Shown here one piece after another: positions 12,389-23,242 of a stretch of 64,000 bases of DNA (position 1 is its first letter; the number at the start of each line of letters is the position of its first letter). The stretch comes from Tridacna crocea. Lineage: Eukaryota > Mollusca > Bivalvia > Cardiida > Cardiidae. Under the pieces are notes generated by a model. The model was not told where the DNA came from. It ran no database searches and saw only the letters and a list, made by a program, of their open reading frames with translations. The DNA is taken from assembly GCA_943736015.1 (NCBI GenBank), contig OX031069.1:18047235-18111234 (forward strand). Reading direction: 5' to 3'. A program made the translations under genes and the position numbers.

Positions 12389-13632
12389 TATTTTTAGCTC
12401 CACTGGCCGAAGACCAGCGAGCTATTGTCATGGCGTTGTGTCCGTCCGCTTGTCCGTTCGTCCGTGCGTGTGTCCATAAACTTTTTCTTTAAAAAACTTC
12501 TCCTCAGAAACTATTGACTGGATTTTTACCAAATTTCACAGGAATATTCCAGAGGTGATCCTCTTTCAAATTCCTTCAAATAATTGTGTTCCATGAATAA
12601 TTCTGGTTGCCATGGGAACCAAAGTAAAAAACCTTTAAAAATCTCCTCCTCCCAATCCATCAATTGGATAGCATTATTATTTTGCAGGAATGTTCCTTAG
12701 ATAGAGGTCTACATAATTCCTTAAAAAAATAAAATCCGTCAAAAAACATGGCTTTTATGGGAGACCGACATTTTCCTTTTATGGTAAAAAGTAAAATCTT
12801 TGAAAATTTTCTTCTCTCAAACTATTCATTGGATTTCATTGTCGTATTGCAGGTTAGTTCCTATGGTGGTAAGTCTTTAACATACAATCCTGACAACGAC
12901 CCTAAAGAAGAAGTCTTTGGAAAACACTCTTGGAAAAGGAGAAAATGCTGGTAATCAGCATTTTCTCCTCTTCCCTCAGTGTTTTCTACGCTATCAAAGA
13001 GAGAAATCATCATTTCATCAATGTTTAATTCGTTGTCTACAAATACTTTCAATTTGGTCACATCCCAAATTTTGTCGTTTGGTTAAGAGTTAAAGATGGT
13101 TGCTTTACATAATCTATAATCCTTTTCGTATAAAACTAGAGAACCTCTGCACTTGTATTAGTTCTGGTAAAGGTTTGTTGACCTACTGGTGACCTAGTAC
13201 AAAGAGGGACAGGGCTTTACCTTTGTGATAAGGCATTTTGATATCCAATCAAACTGATCCTGCCACTTCAATAAAGCAATTGGCACAATACATGTTTTCT
13301 ATATTTTGATGTTTCCCCACCCAAAATGGTTTGTTACAAGATCCTCTTTAACTATAACCAGAAGACAAAATTTTTATAACTGGTCATAATTGAAAGGTGT
13401 TGCAGGCAACATAATAAATCTTCAAATCAGTAAAGCTTGTATCAAAAAGGGTAGAAATTATTGTGTAAAACTAAGAAAATGCAGGTTACTATTATTTTCT
13501 TCTTTTCTCACAATATTTTTCACAGCTATTTTTCTTTAGTGACTTAAAATGGTAATTGTTAAAAAACTTCTCTTCACCGTTACAGAAAAATCAGGCCTGT
13601 GGAGCGATACAGGCGCTCAAGTGCCTCTTGTT
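12389..13632 (+). mobile_element. Family B element with unique core and 43-nt hairpin
   Basis: The left end is AGCTCCACTGGCCGAAGACCAGCGAGC, then a GTCCGTCCG tract. The core is not tandem; it carries at 12932-12974 a hairpin whose stem reads GGAGAAAATGCTG, loop gtaat. The right end at 13594-13632 is GGCCTGTGGAGCGATA, hairpin AGGCGCTcaAGTGCCT, CTTGTT. It is a close copy of 40449-41809 with the same parts in the same order. It entered a T-run of the D core ('cttaatattttt' resuming at 'atagcatttcttgc'). Confidence 0.8.
12932..12974. other. Perfect-stem hairpin in family B core
   Basis: Inverted repeat with 19-nt arms and a 5-nt loop (gtaat); one mismatch here. The counterpart at 41005-41047 is perfect over 19 bp. 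Confidence 0.8.
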
Positions 13633-14133
13633 ATAGCATTTCTTGCTTGCTTGGAGCAAAACCTCGTCATCTTAAGTAGGAATGACTTGAAATTTGGTAT
13701 GCTTATTTGTTGCAATATTTGGAAATATAGTGCACAAGAATTGTAACTCTACCTCATGCTGTCTGAGTTATTTCCTTATAGATGTCATTTTTACAGCATT
13801 TTGTGCCATCCGGAATATAACTTTGTTTTCATCTCAAGTCAGAACGACTTCAAACTTGGTATGCATGTTTGTTGCAATATTACGGAGTACAGTGTGCAAG
13901 AACAATAACTCTACCGAGCGCAAAGTTTGAGTAATTGCACTTTGATCCTTATTTTTAAAGTATTTCTTGCTTGTCTGGAACGGACCTTCGAAGTCTTGAG
14001 TCAAATTGTGACAATTTGCTGCTCTTGTTTCGTTATCATTTGGCCTTGAACCTTGATATTTGGTATTTATCTTTATTTTAGACCTTTGCTGGTTGGTACT
14101 CAGGTGAGCGATATAGGACCATCATGATCCTCT

Positions 14134-14738
14134 TCTAAAAAATTGTTTGCAAAATTTTGATCCGTCAAGAAACATGGCTCTGGTGAATAGGGGCTACTTG
14201 CACTGTACAGAAATGAAGAAATTCTTCAAAGTTCTTCCTCTCTGAAACCGCTCGTCAGATTTTGAAATAATTTCACAGTGATGTTCCTTGGGTGACGTTT
14301 TAAAAAAATTGTTCGTGAAATTTTGATTCGTCAAGAAACACGGCTCTGGTGAATGGGGGCTACTTGCACCATAGGGAAATGAGGAAATTCTTAAAAATTC
14401 TTCTTCTCTCAAACGGCTGGTCATGGTCAGATTTTGAAATAATTTCACAGAGATGTTCCTTGGGTGACCCGTTTAAAAAAATTGTTCGTGAAATTTTGAT
14501 TCGTCAAGAAACATGGCTCTGGTGAATGGGGGCTACTTTCACTACAGGGAAATGAAGAAATTCTTAGAAAAATTCTTCTTCTCTGGAACAGCTGGTCACA
14601 TTTTGAAATAATTTCACAGAGATGTTCCTTCGGTGACCCTTTTCAAAAACTGTTCTTGAAATTTTGATTAGTCAAGAAACATGGCTCTGGTGAATTGGGG
14701 CTACTTGCACTATATGGAAATGACGAAATTCTTGAAAA
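14134..14738 (+). mobile_element. Outermost family A host element, segment 2
   Basis: Core 3 units of about 166 bp continue from 9051. The segment stops at 'ttgaaaaatc', where the next family A element enters, and resumes at 17781 with 'ttctctgagacccg'. Confidence 0.75.
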
Positions 14739-17700
14739 ATCTTTTTAGCTCACCTGAGCACAACGTGCTCCAGGGAAGCTTTTAGGATCACCCGGTGTCC
14801 GTCGTGCATCGTCCGTCATGCGTCGTCAACAATTCTTTAAACATCAACTCCTCCTAAACCACTGGGCCAATTTGGACCAAACTTGGCTGGAATTTTCCTT
14901 GGGAGGTCCTCTTTAAAATTTGTTCACAGAATTCGATTCCGTCAAAAACTGTGGTTACCATGGCAACCAAATGGAATTTTCTGAGAAATTCTTTAAAAAT
15001 CTTCTTCTCTGAAACCGCTGGGCGGATTTTGAAATAATTTCACAGAGGTGTTCCTTGGATGACCTTTTTAGCTCACCTGAGCACAACGTGCTCAAGGGGA
15101 GCTTTTAGGGTCACTGGGTGTCCGTCGTCTGTTGTGCGTCGTGCGTCGTGCGTCGTGCGTCGTCAACAATTCTTTAAACATCAACTCCTCCCAAACCGCT
15201 GGGCCAATTTAGACCAAACTTGGCAGGAATGTTCCTTGGGAGGTCCTCTTTAAAATTGTTCACAGAATTTGATTCCGTCAAAAACTCTGGTTGCCATGGC
15301 AACGAAATGGAATTTTTTAGCAAATTCTTTAAAAATCTTCTCCTCTGAAACCGCTGGTCGGATTTTGAAATAATTTCACAGATATGTTCCTTGGGTGACC
15401 CTTTTCAAAAATTGTTCGTGAAATTTTGATCCGTCAAAAATTGTGGCTCTGGTGAATGGGGGCTACTTGCACTATACTGAAATCAAGGAATTCTTTAAAA
15501 ATCTTCTCCTCTGAAACCGCTGGTCGGATTTTAAAATAATTTCACAGAGATGTTCCTTGGGTGACCGTTTTCAAAAAGTGTTCGTGAAATTTTGATCCGT
15601 TAAAAAATGTGGCTCTGGTGAATGGGGGCTACTTGCACTATACTGAAATCAAGGAATTCTTTAAAAATCTTCTCCTCTGAAACCGCTGGTCGGATTTTAA
15701 AATAATTTCACAGAGATGTTCCTTGGGTGACCGTTTTCAAAAAGTGTTCGTGAAATTTTGATCCGTTAAAAAATGTGGCTCTGGTGAATGGGGGCTACTT
15801 GCACTATACAGAAATCAAGGAATTCTTTAAAAATCTTCTTCTCTGAAACCGCTGGTCAGATTTTGAAATAATTTCACAGAATTGTTCCTTGGGTGACCCT
15901 TTTGAAAAATTGTTCGCGAAATTTTGATCCGTCAAGAAACATGGCTCTGGTGAATGGGGGCTACTTGCACTATAGGGAAATGAGGAATTTCTTAAAAATT
16001 TTTCTTCTCTGAAACCGCTGGTCTGATTTTGAAATGATTTCTCAGGGATGTTCCTTGGGTGACCCTTTTCAAAAATTGTTCGTAAAATTTTGATCCGTCA
16101 AAAAATGTGGCTCTGGTGAATGGGGGCTACTTGCGCTATACAGAAATGAAGGAATTCTTAAAAAATCTTCTTCTCTGAAACCGTAGGTCAGACTTTGAAA
16201 TAATTTCACAGAATTGTTCCTTGGGTGACCCTTTTCAAAAATTGTTCACAAAATTTTGATCCGTCAAGAAACATGGCTCTGGTGAATGGGGGCTACTTGC
16301 ACTATATGGAAATGAAGAAATTCTTGAAAATTCTTTTTCTCTGAAACCCCAAGTCAGATTTTAAAATAATTTGACAGAGATGTTCCTTGGGTGATCCTTG
16401 CTCTTGTGAATGGGAGCTACTTGCACTATATGGACATGATGAAATTCTTGAAAATTCTCTTTCTCTGAAACCCCTGGTCAGATTTTAAAAGAAATTTTCC
16501 GAAATGTTCCTTGGATGACCCTTTTCAAAACTTGTTTGTAAATTTTGATCCATCAAGAACATGGCTGTCGTGGATGGGGGATACTTGCTCTTATACAGAA
16601 ATGAAGAATTCTTAAAAATTCTTCTTTTTGAAACTGATAGTCAGATTTCGAAATTAATTTTACAGGTGACCTTTTGAAAATTGCTTAGCAAAATTATAAA
16701 TTTGGTTCCAATGTTTCAATACCTCAAAAAAAAATAGGCTATGGTCATCTCAAAAATTCAGGTGAGCGATCCAGGGCCATCTTGGCCCTCTTGTTCAAAA
16801 ATTGTTCGTGAAATTTTAATTTGTCAAGAAACATGGCTCTGGTGAATGGGGGCTACTTGCACTTTACAGCAAATAAGAAATTCTTGAAAATTCTTCTCTT
16901 GAACGGCTGGTCAGATTTTGAAATAATTTCTCAGGGATGTTCTTTTCAAAAATTGTTTGCGAAATTTCGATCCGTCAGGAAACATGGCTCTGGTGAATGG
17001 GTGCGACTTGCACTATACGGCAAAGAAGAAATTATTAAAAAGTCTTCTTCTCTGAAACTGCAGGTCAGATTTTGAAATAATTTCTCAGGGATGTTCTTTG
17101 GGTTACCCTTTTCAAATCTTGTTTGTGAAATTTTGATTTGTCAAGAAACATGGCTCTGGTGAATGGGGTCCACATGCACTATACTGATATGAAGGAATTC
17201 TTGAAAATTCTTTTTCTCTGAAACGGCTGGTCAGATTTTAAAATAATTTGAAAGAAATTTTCCTTGAATGACCCTTTCTAAAAATTGTTTGCGAAATTTT
17301 GATCCATCAAGAAAAAACGAGATATTCTTTGGGTGACTCATTTCAATAAATGTTCGCAAAATTTTGATCCGTCAAGAAACATGGCTCTGGTGAATGGGGT
17401 AGACATGCACTATACTGATATGAAGGAATTCTTGAAAATTCTTTTTTCTGAAACGGCTTGTCAGATTTTAACATAATTTGAAAGAAATTTTCCTTGAATG
17501 ACCCTTTTTAAAAATTGTTTGCGAAATTTTGAAGATTAAGAAACATGCTCCGATGAATGGAGACTACTTGCACTATATGGAAATTAAGAAACTCTTAAGG
17601 AAATCTTCTTTACTGAAACTGATGATCAGATTTTGAAATGACTTTTACAGGTGACCTTTTGAAAGTTGCTTGGCAAAATAATGATTTTGTTTCCAATGTT

Positions 17701-17780
17701 TCAATTCCAAACACACACATGAAATAGCTATGGTCCTCTCAAAAATTCAGGTGAGCGATCCAGGGCCATCTTGGCCCTCT
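14739..17780 (+). mobile_element. Family A element, core 3, carrying an inner family A element
   Basis: The left end is AGCTCACCTGAGCACAACGTGCTC, with GTCCGTCGTGC-type tract and core 3 text to 15065. It is interrupted at 15066-16794 and resumes at 'caaaaattgttcgtg'. The right end at 17747-17780 is CAGGTGAGCGATCCA, hairpin GGGCCAtctTGGCCC, TCTT. An ACACACAC tract lies at about 17708. Confidence 0.8.
15066..16794 (+). mobile_element. Innermost family A element, core 3 array of 166-bp units
   Basis: Complete: 5' hairpin GAGCAC-AAC-GTGCTC, a GTCGTGC repeat tract, about nine core 3 units spaced 166-167 bp, and 3' end CAGGTGAGCGATCCA, hairpin GGGCCAtctTGGCCC, CTCTTGT. Units 15511-15676 and 15677-15842 differ at only about three positions, so the array expanded recently there. 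Flanks rejoin to 'gatgacctttt' plus 'caaaaattg', the uninterrupted core text, with no target duplication. Confidence 0.85.
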
Positions 17781-18286
17781 TTTCTCTGAGACCCGTTGTC
17801 AGATTTCAAAATAATTTCACAGAGATGCTCCTTGGGTGACCCTTTACAAAATTTGTTTGCGAAATTTTGATCCGTCAAGAAACATGGCTCTAGTGAACGA
17901 GGGCTACTTGCATTATACGGACATGAAGAAATTCTTGAAAATTCTTCTTCTCTGAAATAGCTGGTCAGATTTTAAAAAAGTTTTACAGAAATATTTCTTG
18001 AATGACCCTTTTCATAATAATTGTTTCCGAATTTTTTATAGGTCAAGAAACATAGCTCTGGTGAATGGGGGCTACTTGCAGTGTACGGATATTTAGCAAC
18101 TCCTAAAAATTCTTCTTTTCTAAAACTGCTAGTCACATTTTGAAAGTACTTTTACAGGTGACTTCTTGAAAATTGCTCGGCAAAATTATGATTTTGTTTC
18201 CAGTATTTTAATACCTTAAAGAAAAATGGCTGTGTTCCTCTAAAGAATTCAGGTGAGCGATCCAGGGCTATCTTGGCCCTCTAGTT
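17781..18286 (+). mobile_element. Outermost family A host element, segment 3 with 3' end
   Basis: Core 3 units resume, then the usual 3' module (acaggtgaccttttgaaaattgc, caaaataatgattttg) and the right end CAGGTGAGCGATCCA, hairpin GGGCTAtctTGGCCC, then CTCTAGTT. This is the 3' end of the host element whose start is at 8806. Confidence 0.75.
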
Positions 18287-18525
18287 TTAACTTTATTTTG
18301 CAAAGTATCTTTACCCAGTAAGGATTTACATTTTTTTCTTGGGTAGAATGTTTTATTTGAAAAGAATAGTTACAAAACTCTGGTCTTATTTATGCTGAGT
18401 GAAGGTCAAGGTCATGAGTTGATACTCAATATCAAACCTTGAAGAATACTCATGTAACCTGAGTAAAATTTTGACGTGCCAAAGGTATATTTAATGCCTT
18501 TTACGTGACACTTTCTTTCATGTTA

Positions 18526-18772
18526 TGAGTCCTGCATGGCTCAGTGGTAAAACGTGGGACTCGCAACCTGGAGGGTCTGAGTTCGAGCCAAACTTGAACC
18601 ACTAGGCCCATCCTGAGAGTGTCCAGAGGCAGAACTTGAGCCTAGTACTGGTAAAACCCAGGAAATGCATGAGCCTAGTACTGCTGAAACCCAGGAAATG
18701 CATAAATATTTGACCTGTCGCCGTAATATGGCTGAAATAATTTTGAAAGCGACATAAAATATTAGTGAACAA
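18526..18772 (+). repeat. tRNA-derived SINE (type 2)
   Basis: A box TGGCTCAGTGGTAAAACG and B box-like GAGTTCGAGCC, then a body with a short internal duplication (gagcctagtactg... twice) and a 3' end 'gccgtaatatggctgaaata...gcgacataaaata'. Related pieces are at 29879-30060 (5' part), 30676-30725 (3' part) and 49736-49815 (minus). Confidence 0.8.
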
Positions 18773-19152
18773 TCAATTCTTTATCTTAATATTGCACACT
18801 GTTCCCTTCATTTTTCTATAATTTTACTGCTGTAAAAAAAGCATGAGATGTCAACAACAGGGAATAGTTTATGACTTTTCCTTTGATCAACTGAAGAGAG
18901 ATATGGTATTATGTCCGTCAACAGTACTTAAATCATGACAAGACGATGAAAGGGTTATTAGAAACGGCTCAGTGCACTGAAGTGCTGTTTGGGTCCTTAA
19001 AAATCAAAACCAAGGTTGGTAGCACTAATTGCTTGGCCAAACTATCGCTCCTACCACCATATTGTTTCTTTGCGTACAATTTAACACGCATACCTGACAC
19101 CCTAAAGGCCTTGGATTGAAGCCGAGTCAAAACCTGAAATATAGTAAGATTT
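18773..19152. other. No gene recognised
   Basis: The 74-codon minus open frame here shows no recognisable domain. Confidence 0.4.
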
Positions 19153-20098
19153 TTATGCCTGTCGAAGACGGAACGTATTATGGGATCACCCATGGTCTAC
19201 TGGCGGACGGCCGTCTGGGCGGTAGACCGGCGGCGACAGGTCTTTGTCGGGAGCAGAACTTTGTCACCTTAAGTTCCATTGACCGATTGCCTTGAAACTT
19301 GGCATTAATACGGAGTACGGTGCTAATTAACCATAACTGTGACTTGTGCTCTCTTTGAGTTATCTCCCTTTGATCGTCATTTTCACAGAATTTTTTGCTT
19401 GTCCGGAATATAACCTTGTCATGTCTAGTCTAAACATCTTTAGATTTAGTAAGCATGATTAATGAAATATTAGGAAGTTTAGTGCACAAGAACTATAAAT
19501 CTTCCAAGCGCGAATTTTGAGTTTTGCCCCCTTGATCTTCGTTTGAATTGCATTTCTTGCTTGTCTGGAGCATATATTTGTCATCTTGAAATATGTTATT
19601 CTTATTTGTTGCAATATTTGACGGTGCAGTGTGCAAGAATTGTAATTTTACATAATGCTTTCTTCAAGTTGTTTCTTTTCATCGTCATTTTTACAGCATT
19701 TAGTTCTTGTCGGGAATATAACTTTTTTTAATCTCAAGACAGAAAAACTTCAAACTAACTATGCATGTTTGTTGCATTATTACGGAGTACATTGTGCAAA
19801 AATAATAACTCTACATTGCGCAAAAATAACAACTCTAACTAGGGCGCATTTTGAGTAATTCCACTTTGATCTTCATCTTTAGAGTATTTCTTAATCTTCA
19901 AGAATGGAACTGAATGCCGCCATATTGCTGCCATATAGCTGCATAACTACAACATATGTCCTTAACATTATAGGAGACATTCATGCCTATTTCAATCTCT
20001 TACAAATTATGATTTCTACTGCACTTCCATTTTCCTCCACCTGCCATGCGATTATTATGCCCTCCCTTCGACAACTGGCGATTGGACGCGCGTATTTC
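19153..20098 (+). mobile_element. Family C element, decayed 3' end
   Basis: The left end is TATGCCTGTCGAAGACGG with hairpin CCTGTC-GAA-GACGG, then a GACGGCCGTC-rich stretch. The core is D-type units of about 150 bp (gtcgggagcagaactttgtcacc...). It ends in the decayed 3' module 'ccctcccttcgacaactgg' and 'gcgcgtattt'. Compare the cleaner copy at 33313-33943. Confidence 0.65.
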
Positions 20099-20117
20099 AA
20101 AAAAATTTTGAACTAGT

Positions 20118-21699
20118 TTTTTTAGCTCACCTGAGCACAAAGTGCTCAAAGTGAGCTATTGTGATCGGTCAATGTCCGTCGTCCGTCCATCCGTCCGTCC
20201 GTCCGTCAGTTCACAATTACAAAAGAATCTTTTCCTCCTAAACTAACGATCAGATTGCAACCAAATTTCACAGAAATGATCCCTAGGTGATGCACTTTCA
20301 AATTACTTCAAAGATTTGAATTCCATGAAGAACTTTGGTTGCCATGGCAACCGAGAGATAAACATTGAAAATCTTCTCGTCCAAAACTGTAAGGGCTAAA
20401 GCTTTCATATTTGGCATGTAGCATCATCTAGTGGCCCTCTACCAAAATACTTAAAATTATGGCCCTAGTGTTGAAAATGAACCTATGTTGTGGGTTCTCG
20501 GATTTCATATAGAGATAAAGAAGAAAATCTTTAAAAATCTTCTTGTCACAAACCGTAAGGCTTAGAGCTCTCATATATGGCATGTAGCATCATCTAGTGG
20601 CCCTTCACTAAAATACTTCAAATTATGGCCCTGGTGTGAATATTAATCTTATGTTGTTGGTCGTGGATTTCACATAGAGACAAGGAAGGAAATCTTTAAA
20701 AACCTTCTTGTCCCAAATGGTAATGGCCAAAGCTTTCATATTTGGCATGTAGCATCATCTAGTGGCCCATCACCAAATTACTTCAAAATATGTCCCTGAT
20801 ATAAAGAATTGGGTCCTAAGTTGTTGGGTCTCGCATTTCACATCGCGATAAAGAAGGAAATCTTTAAAAATCTCTTTGTCCCAAACGGTAATGGCCAAAG
20901 CTTTCATATTTGGCATGTAGCATTATCTAGTGGCCCTCTACCAACAAACCTAAAATTATGGCCCCAGTAGTGAAATTGGCCCTATGTTTTGGGTTCTCGG
21001 ATTTCACAGAGCGATAAGGAAGGAAATCTTAGAAAATCTTCTTGTGCCAAACCATAAGGGCTAGACCTTTCATATTTGGCATGTAGCATCATCTAGTGGC
21101 CTTCCACCAAAAGATTTCAAATTATGGCCCTGGTGTGAAAGTTAGCCCTATGTTGTTGGTGTCAGATTTTACATAGAGATAAAGAGGGAAATCTTTAAAA
21201 ATCTTCTTGTGAGCACTCTAGGGACCACATCTCTTGCGAAGCTGAATTGAAAATTGGTTAGAATGTCTGTCTCGATAAAATCTCACATGAGTCTGCATTT
21301 AATGCTTGTTCGGGATATAACTTTGTCAGCTCAAGGCCGAACGACTTCAAAATTGGTATGCATATTTGTTGTGAAATTACCGAGTACGTGTTCAAGAACA
21401 ATAACTCTACCTAGCATGGATTTTGAGTAATTCCACTTTGATCTTCATTTTAATAGTATTTTTTGCTTGTCCAGAGTGGAATTTTGAAGTCTCAAGTCAA
21501 ATTGTTGCATCGACTGCCCTTTGCAACTCTTATACCTCCTTGACAACTGGCGGTGGGATTGCATATCTTGCGACAATTTGCCGCTCTTGTTTCATCATCA
21601 TTTCCCCCTGAACCTAAATATTGGGTAATTATCTTCATTGTACACCGTTACTGCTTAGTACTCAGGTGAGCGAAATAGGACCATCATTGTCTTCTTGTT
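20118..21699 (+). mobile_element. Family A element, core 2b plus D unit, complete
   Basis: The left end is AGCTCACCTGAGCACAAAGTGCTC, with GTCCGTCCGTCC tract. About five core units (aatcttcttgtcccaaac..., tttggcatgtagcatcatct) are followed by D units and an embedded family C-like 3' module at 21531-21592 (tgcgacaatttgccgctctt). The right end is CTCAGGTGAGCGA, hairpin AGGACCAtcATTGTCTT (decayed), CTTGTTT. The 3' third parallels window positions 1-460. Confidence 0.75.
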
Positions 21700-22244
21700 T
21701 ATCATTTTATTTTACTTTCTTCATCAAAGTGGATTCATAAAAGATGTATGAAACAGATGATAATACCCTCAACTTTAATGAAATTTTAAACTTTTTTTAG
21801 TCTTCAATGACTCCATGTATTATACTTTGATGAACATGGAGTCCTGAAATATAGGTTTGGCTGTTTTTGTTTGTTATTGATTTCAAATTATTTTCTGTTA
21901 CTACCAATTATGGTTACAATATATATGTGATTATCTACTTTTTAATGAGTGGATACATTTTTCTATCTAAAACTTTTTTTACAAAAGACCTCCCCCAATT
22001 TTAGTAAATGGATTTGGTTACGATCAAAAAGAAACGATCTTGTGAAAAATCGCCCGCTTTGTAAGCTCTCTTCCATATCTCTAACGCATAGTTAGATACA
22101 TATGTAATGCTACGTGCACATGTTAACAGGTAGTTTATGCCACTTTATTTGTATCTATGGCCATTTGTTATGTAAATATGGGCCGTAGGCATTGAATTGA
22201 ATTGAAAAAAGTTTTAGGGCTTCGTATGGTACCTTTGTTTTTCA
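21700..22244. other. No gene; possible retroposon tail
   Basis: AT-rich DNA ending in 'gggccgtaggcattgaattgaattgaaaa' (22171-22207, written here in spaced form as gggccgtaggc then attga repeats). An (ATTGA)n tail of this kind is typical of the 3' ends of some LINE/SINE copies. No coding part is attached. Confidence 0.35.
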
Positions 22245-22245
22245 G

Positions 22246-22398
22246 TGAAAAAACCAAATTTCAATTTACATGTCGAAAATTGCCAGGAAGCGTCTTGCAG
22301 GATGACCGTGCCAAAAGTCTGTGTTGCTTGTATGAGGAATTCATACCTGAATCCCATCCAGTGTTTAGCATGTAGAAAAACTATCCACGCCAAGATAG
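22246..22398 (+). CDS. Possible exon with PHD-like zinc motif
   Basis: An open segment bounded by a good acceptor (tttgtttttcag|tg) and donor (atag|gtaacc). It encodes about 50 residues including C-x2-C, then about ten residues, C-x2-C, four residues and H (VCVACM, IQCLACRKTIHAK). The order C-C-C-C-H fits the first half of a PHD finger, as found in chromatin proteins and in some retroelement proteins. The next expected cysteine is replaced by isoleucine, or would be in a following exon. No neighbouring exon was found, so this may be a stray exon or a remnant. Phase is 1 at the donor. Confidence 0.3.
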
Positions 22399-22842
22399 GT
22401 AACCATTTCTTTGGATTTTATTTTTTTATTCTATTGTTCTTTCGTTTTGTTCAACATGCTACTTTGTTTTCTACACTATTTTAGTTGTATGGAGGCAGCA
22501 ACTTCACCAATACTTCCTGGTTTTCTTAAACCAGTACTTCTCCCAACGGTCTTTTCAGGTGTTTCTTGCTCATGTCAAAATTAATCTAAGCAATGTTCGA
22601 CATATTTGGCTTAACCCTATAAGTACAAAATTTCTATCAGGAACATTAAACTTTACTAAAAATGTGGAATTAGAATTAAAAATCACCAGACAAAAGCGTA
22701 GCCATTTCATTTTTAAGTTGTACTTTATAAAACCATGAACAGCATAGATTCAAGATCAGACAACATGTACTGTGAAATCTGATCGTGATCTTGTGCTCCA
22801 TCAAAAACAAAAGGGTTTTTTTCCTATACATGATAACTTTTT

Positions 22843-23088
22843 GGCCTGCAACACGCGAAAAATGCCTTCAGACCTTTGTGCAAAGTGTTGTCTCGGGATC
22901 AGCTTGCGTGGACAGTGCAGACTAATTCGAAATGACATTTTCCTTTTCTATGTAACTTTCTGTTTTGCATAAGTCTACTTTAACACAAGATCTCATGTAG
23001 TCGTAAGAAGCCGTCTCGGATTGGCGCAGATCTGAGACGACACTTTACACAAATGTCTTGATGCCCCATTTTGTTTGTTGCATGACAT
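22843..23088. mobile_element. Foldback MITE, copy 1
   Basis: About 245 bp. The left arm begins ggcctgcaacacgcgaaaaatg, written in two parts here: 'ggcctgcaacacgcg' 'aaaaatg'; it continues with 'gtgcaaagtgttgtctcggg'. The right arm carries the reverse complement (gagacgacactttacacaaa). A better copy is at 43195-43456. Confidence 0.6.
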
Positions 23089-23242
23089 ATTGTTCTTGCA
23101 TTGTCTGTCCGTCGTCTCTCTGTCTGTCTGTTCGTTCGTTTGTCCATCCATTTGGAAAGATATCTTCTAAATTCTTGAGCGAAATTGATGAAAATTCATA
23201 CATTTGTTCCTTTTGATAATCCTCCTATACAGTATTTTTTAT
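23089..23242 (+). repeat. GTCC/GTCT-rich fragment
   Basis: Contains 'gtctgtccgtcgtctctctg' and GTTCGTTCG repeats next to text like the start of a core unit. It is probably a fragment of another element of this architecture; neither end is visible. Confidence 0.4.

Larger units (their letters stand above)
9052..14133 (+). mobile_element. Family A element (cores 1 and D) nested in host, itself carrying two insertions
   Basis: The left end at 9056 is AGCTCACCTGAGCACGAAGTGCTC (hairpin GAGCAC-GAA-GTGCTC), followed by a GTCC-rich tract. About six 161-bp core 1 units run to about 10085, then units of the D type ('tgtccggaacataactttgtcatctcaagtc...gttgcaatattacggagt'). It is interrupted by elements at 10253-12237 and 12389-13632; the D text resumes after each. 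The right end at 14094-14133 is CTCAGGTGAGCGA, hairpin GGACCATcATGGTCC, then TCTTCT. Outside flanks rejoin as 'ggtaactctttt' plus 'aaaaaattgtttgc', the normal uninterrupted core 3 text. Confidence 0.75.

Noticed and set aside
18526-18600. tRNA gene
   Set aside because: Same reasoning; it is the head of SINE type 2.
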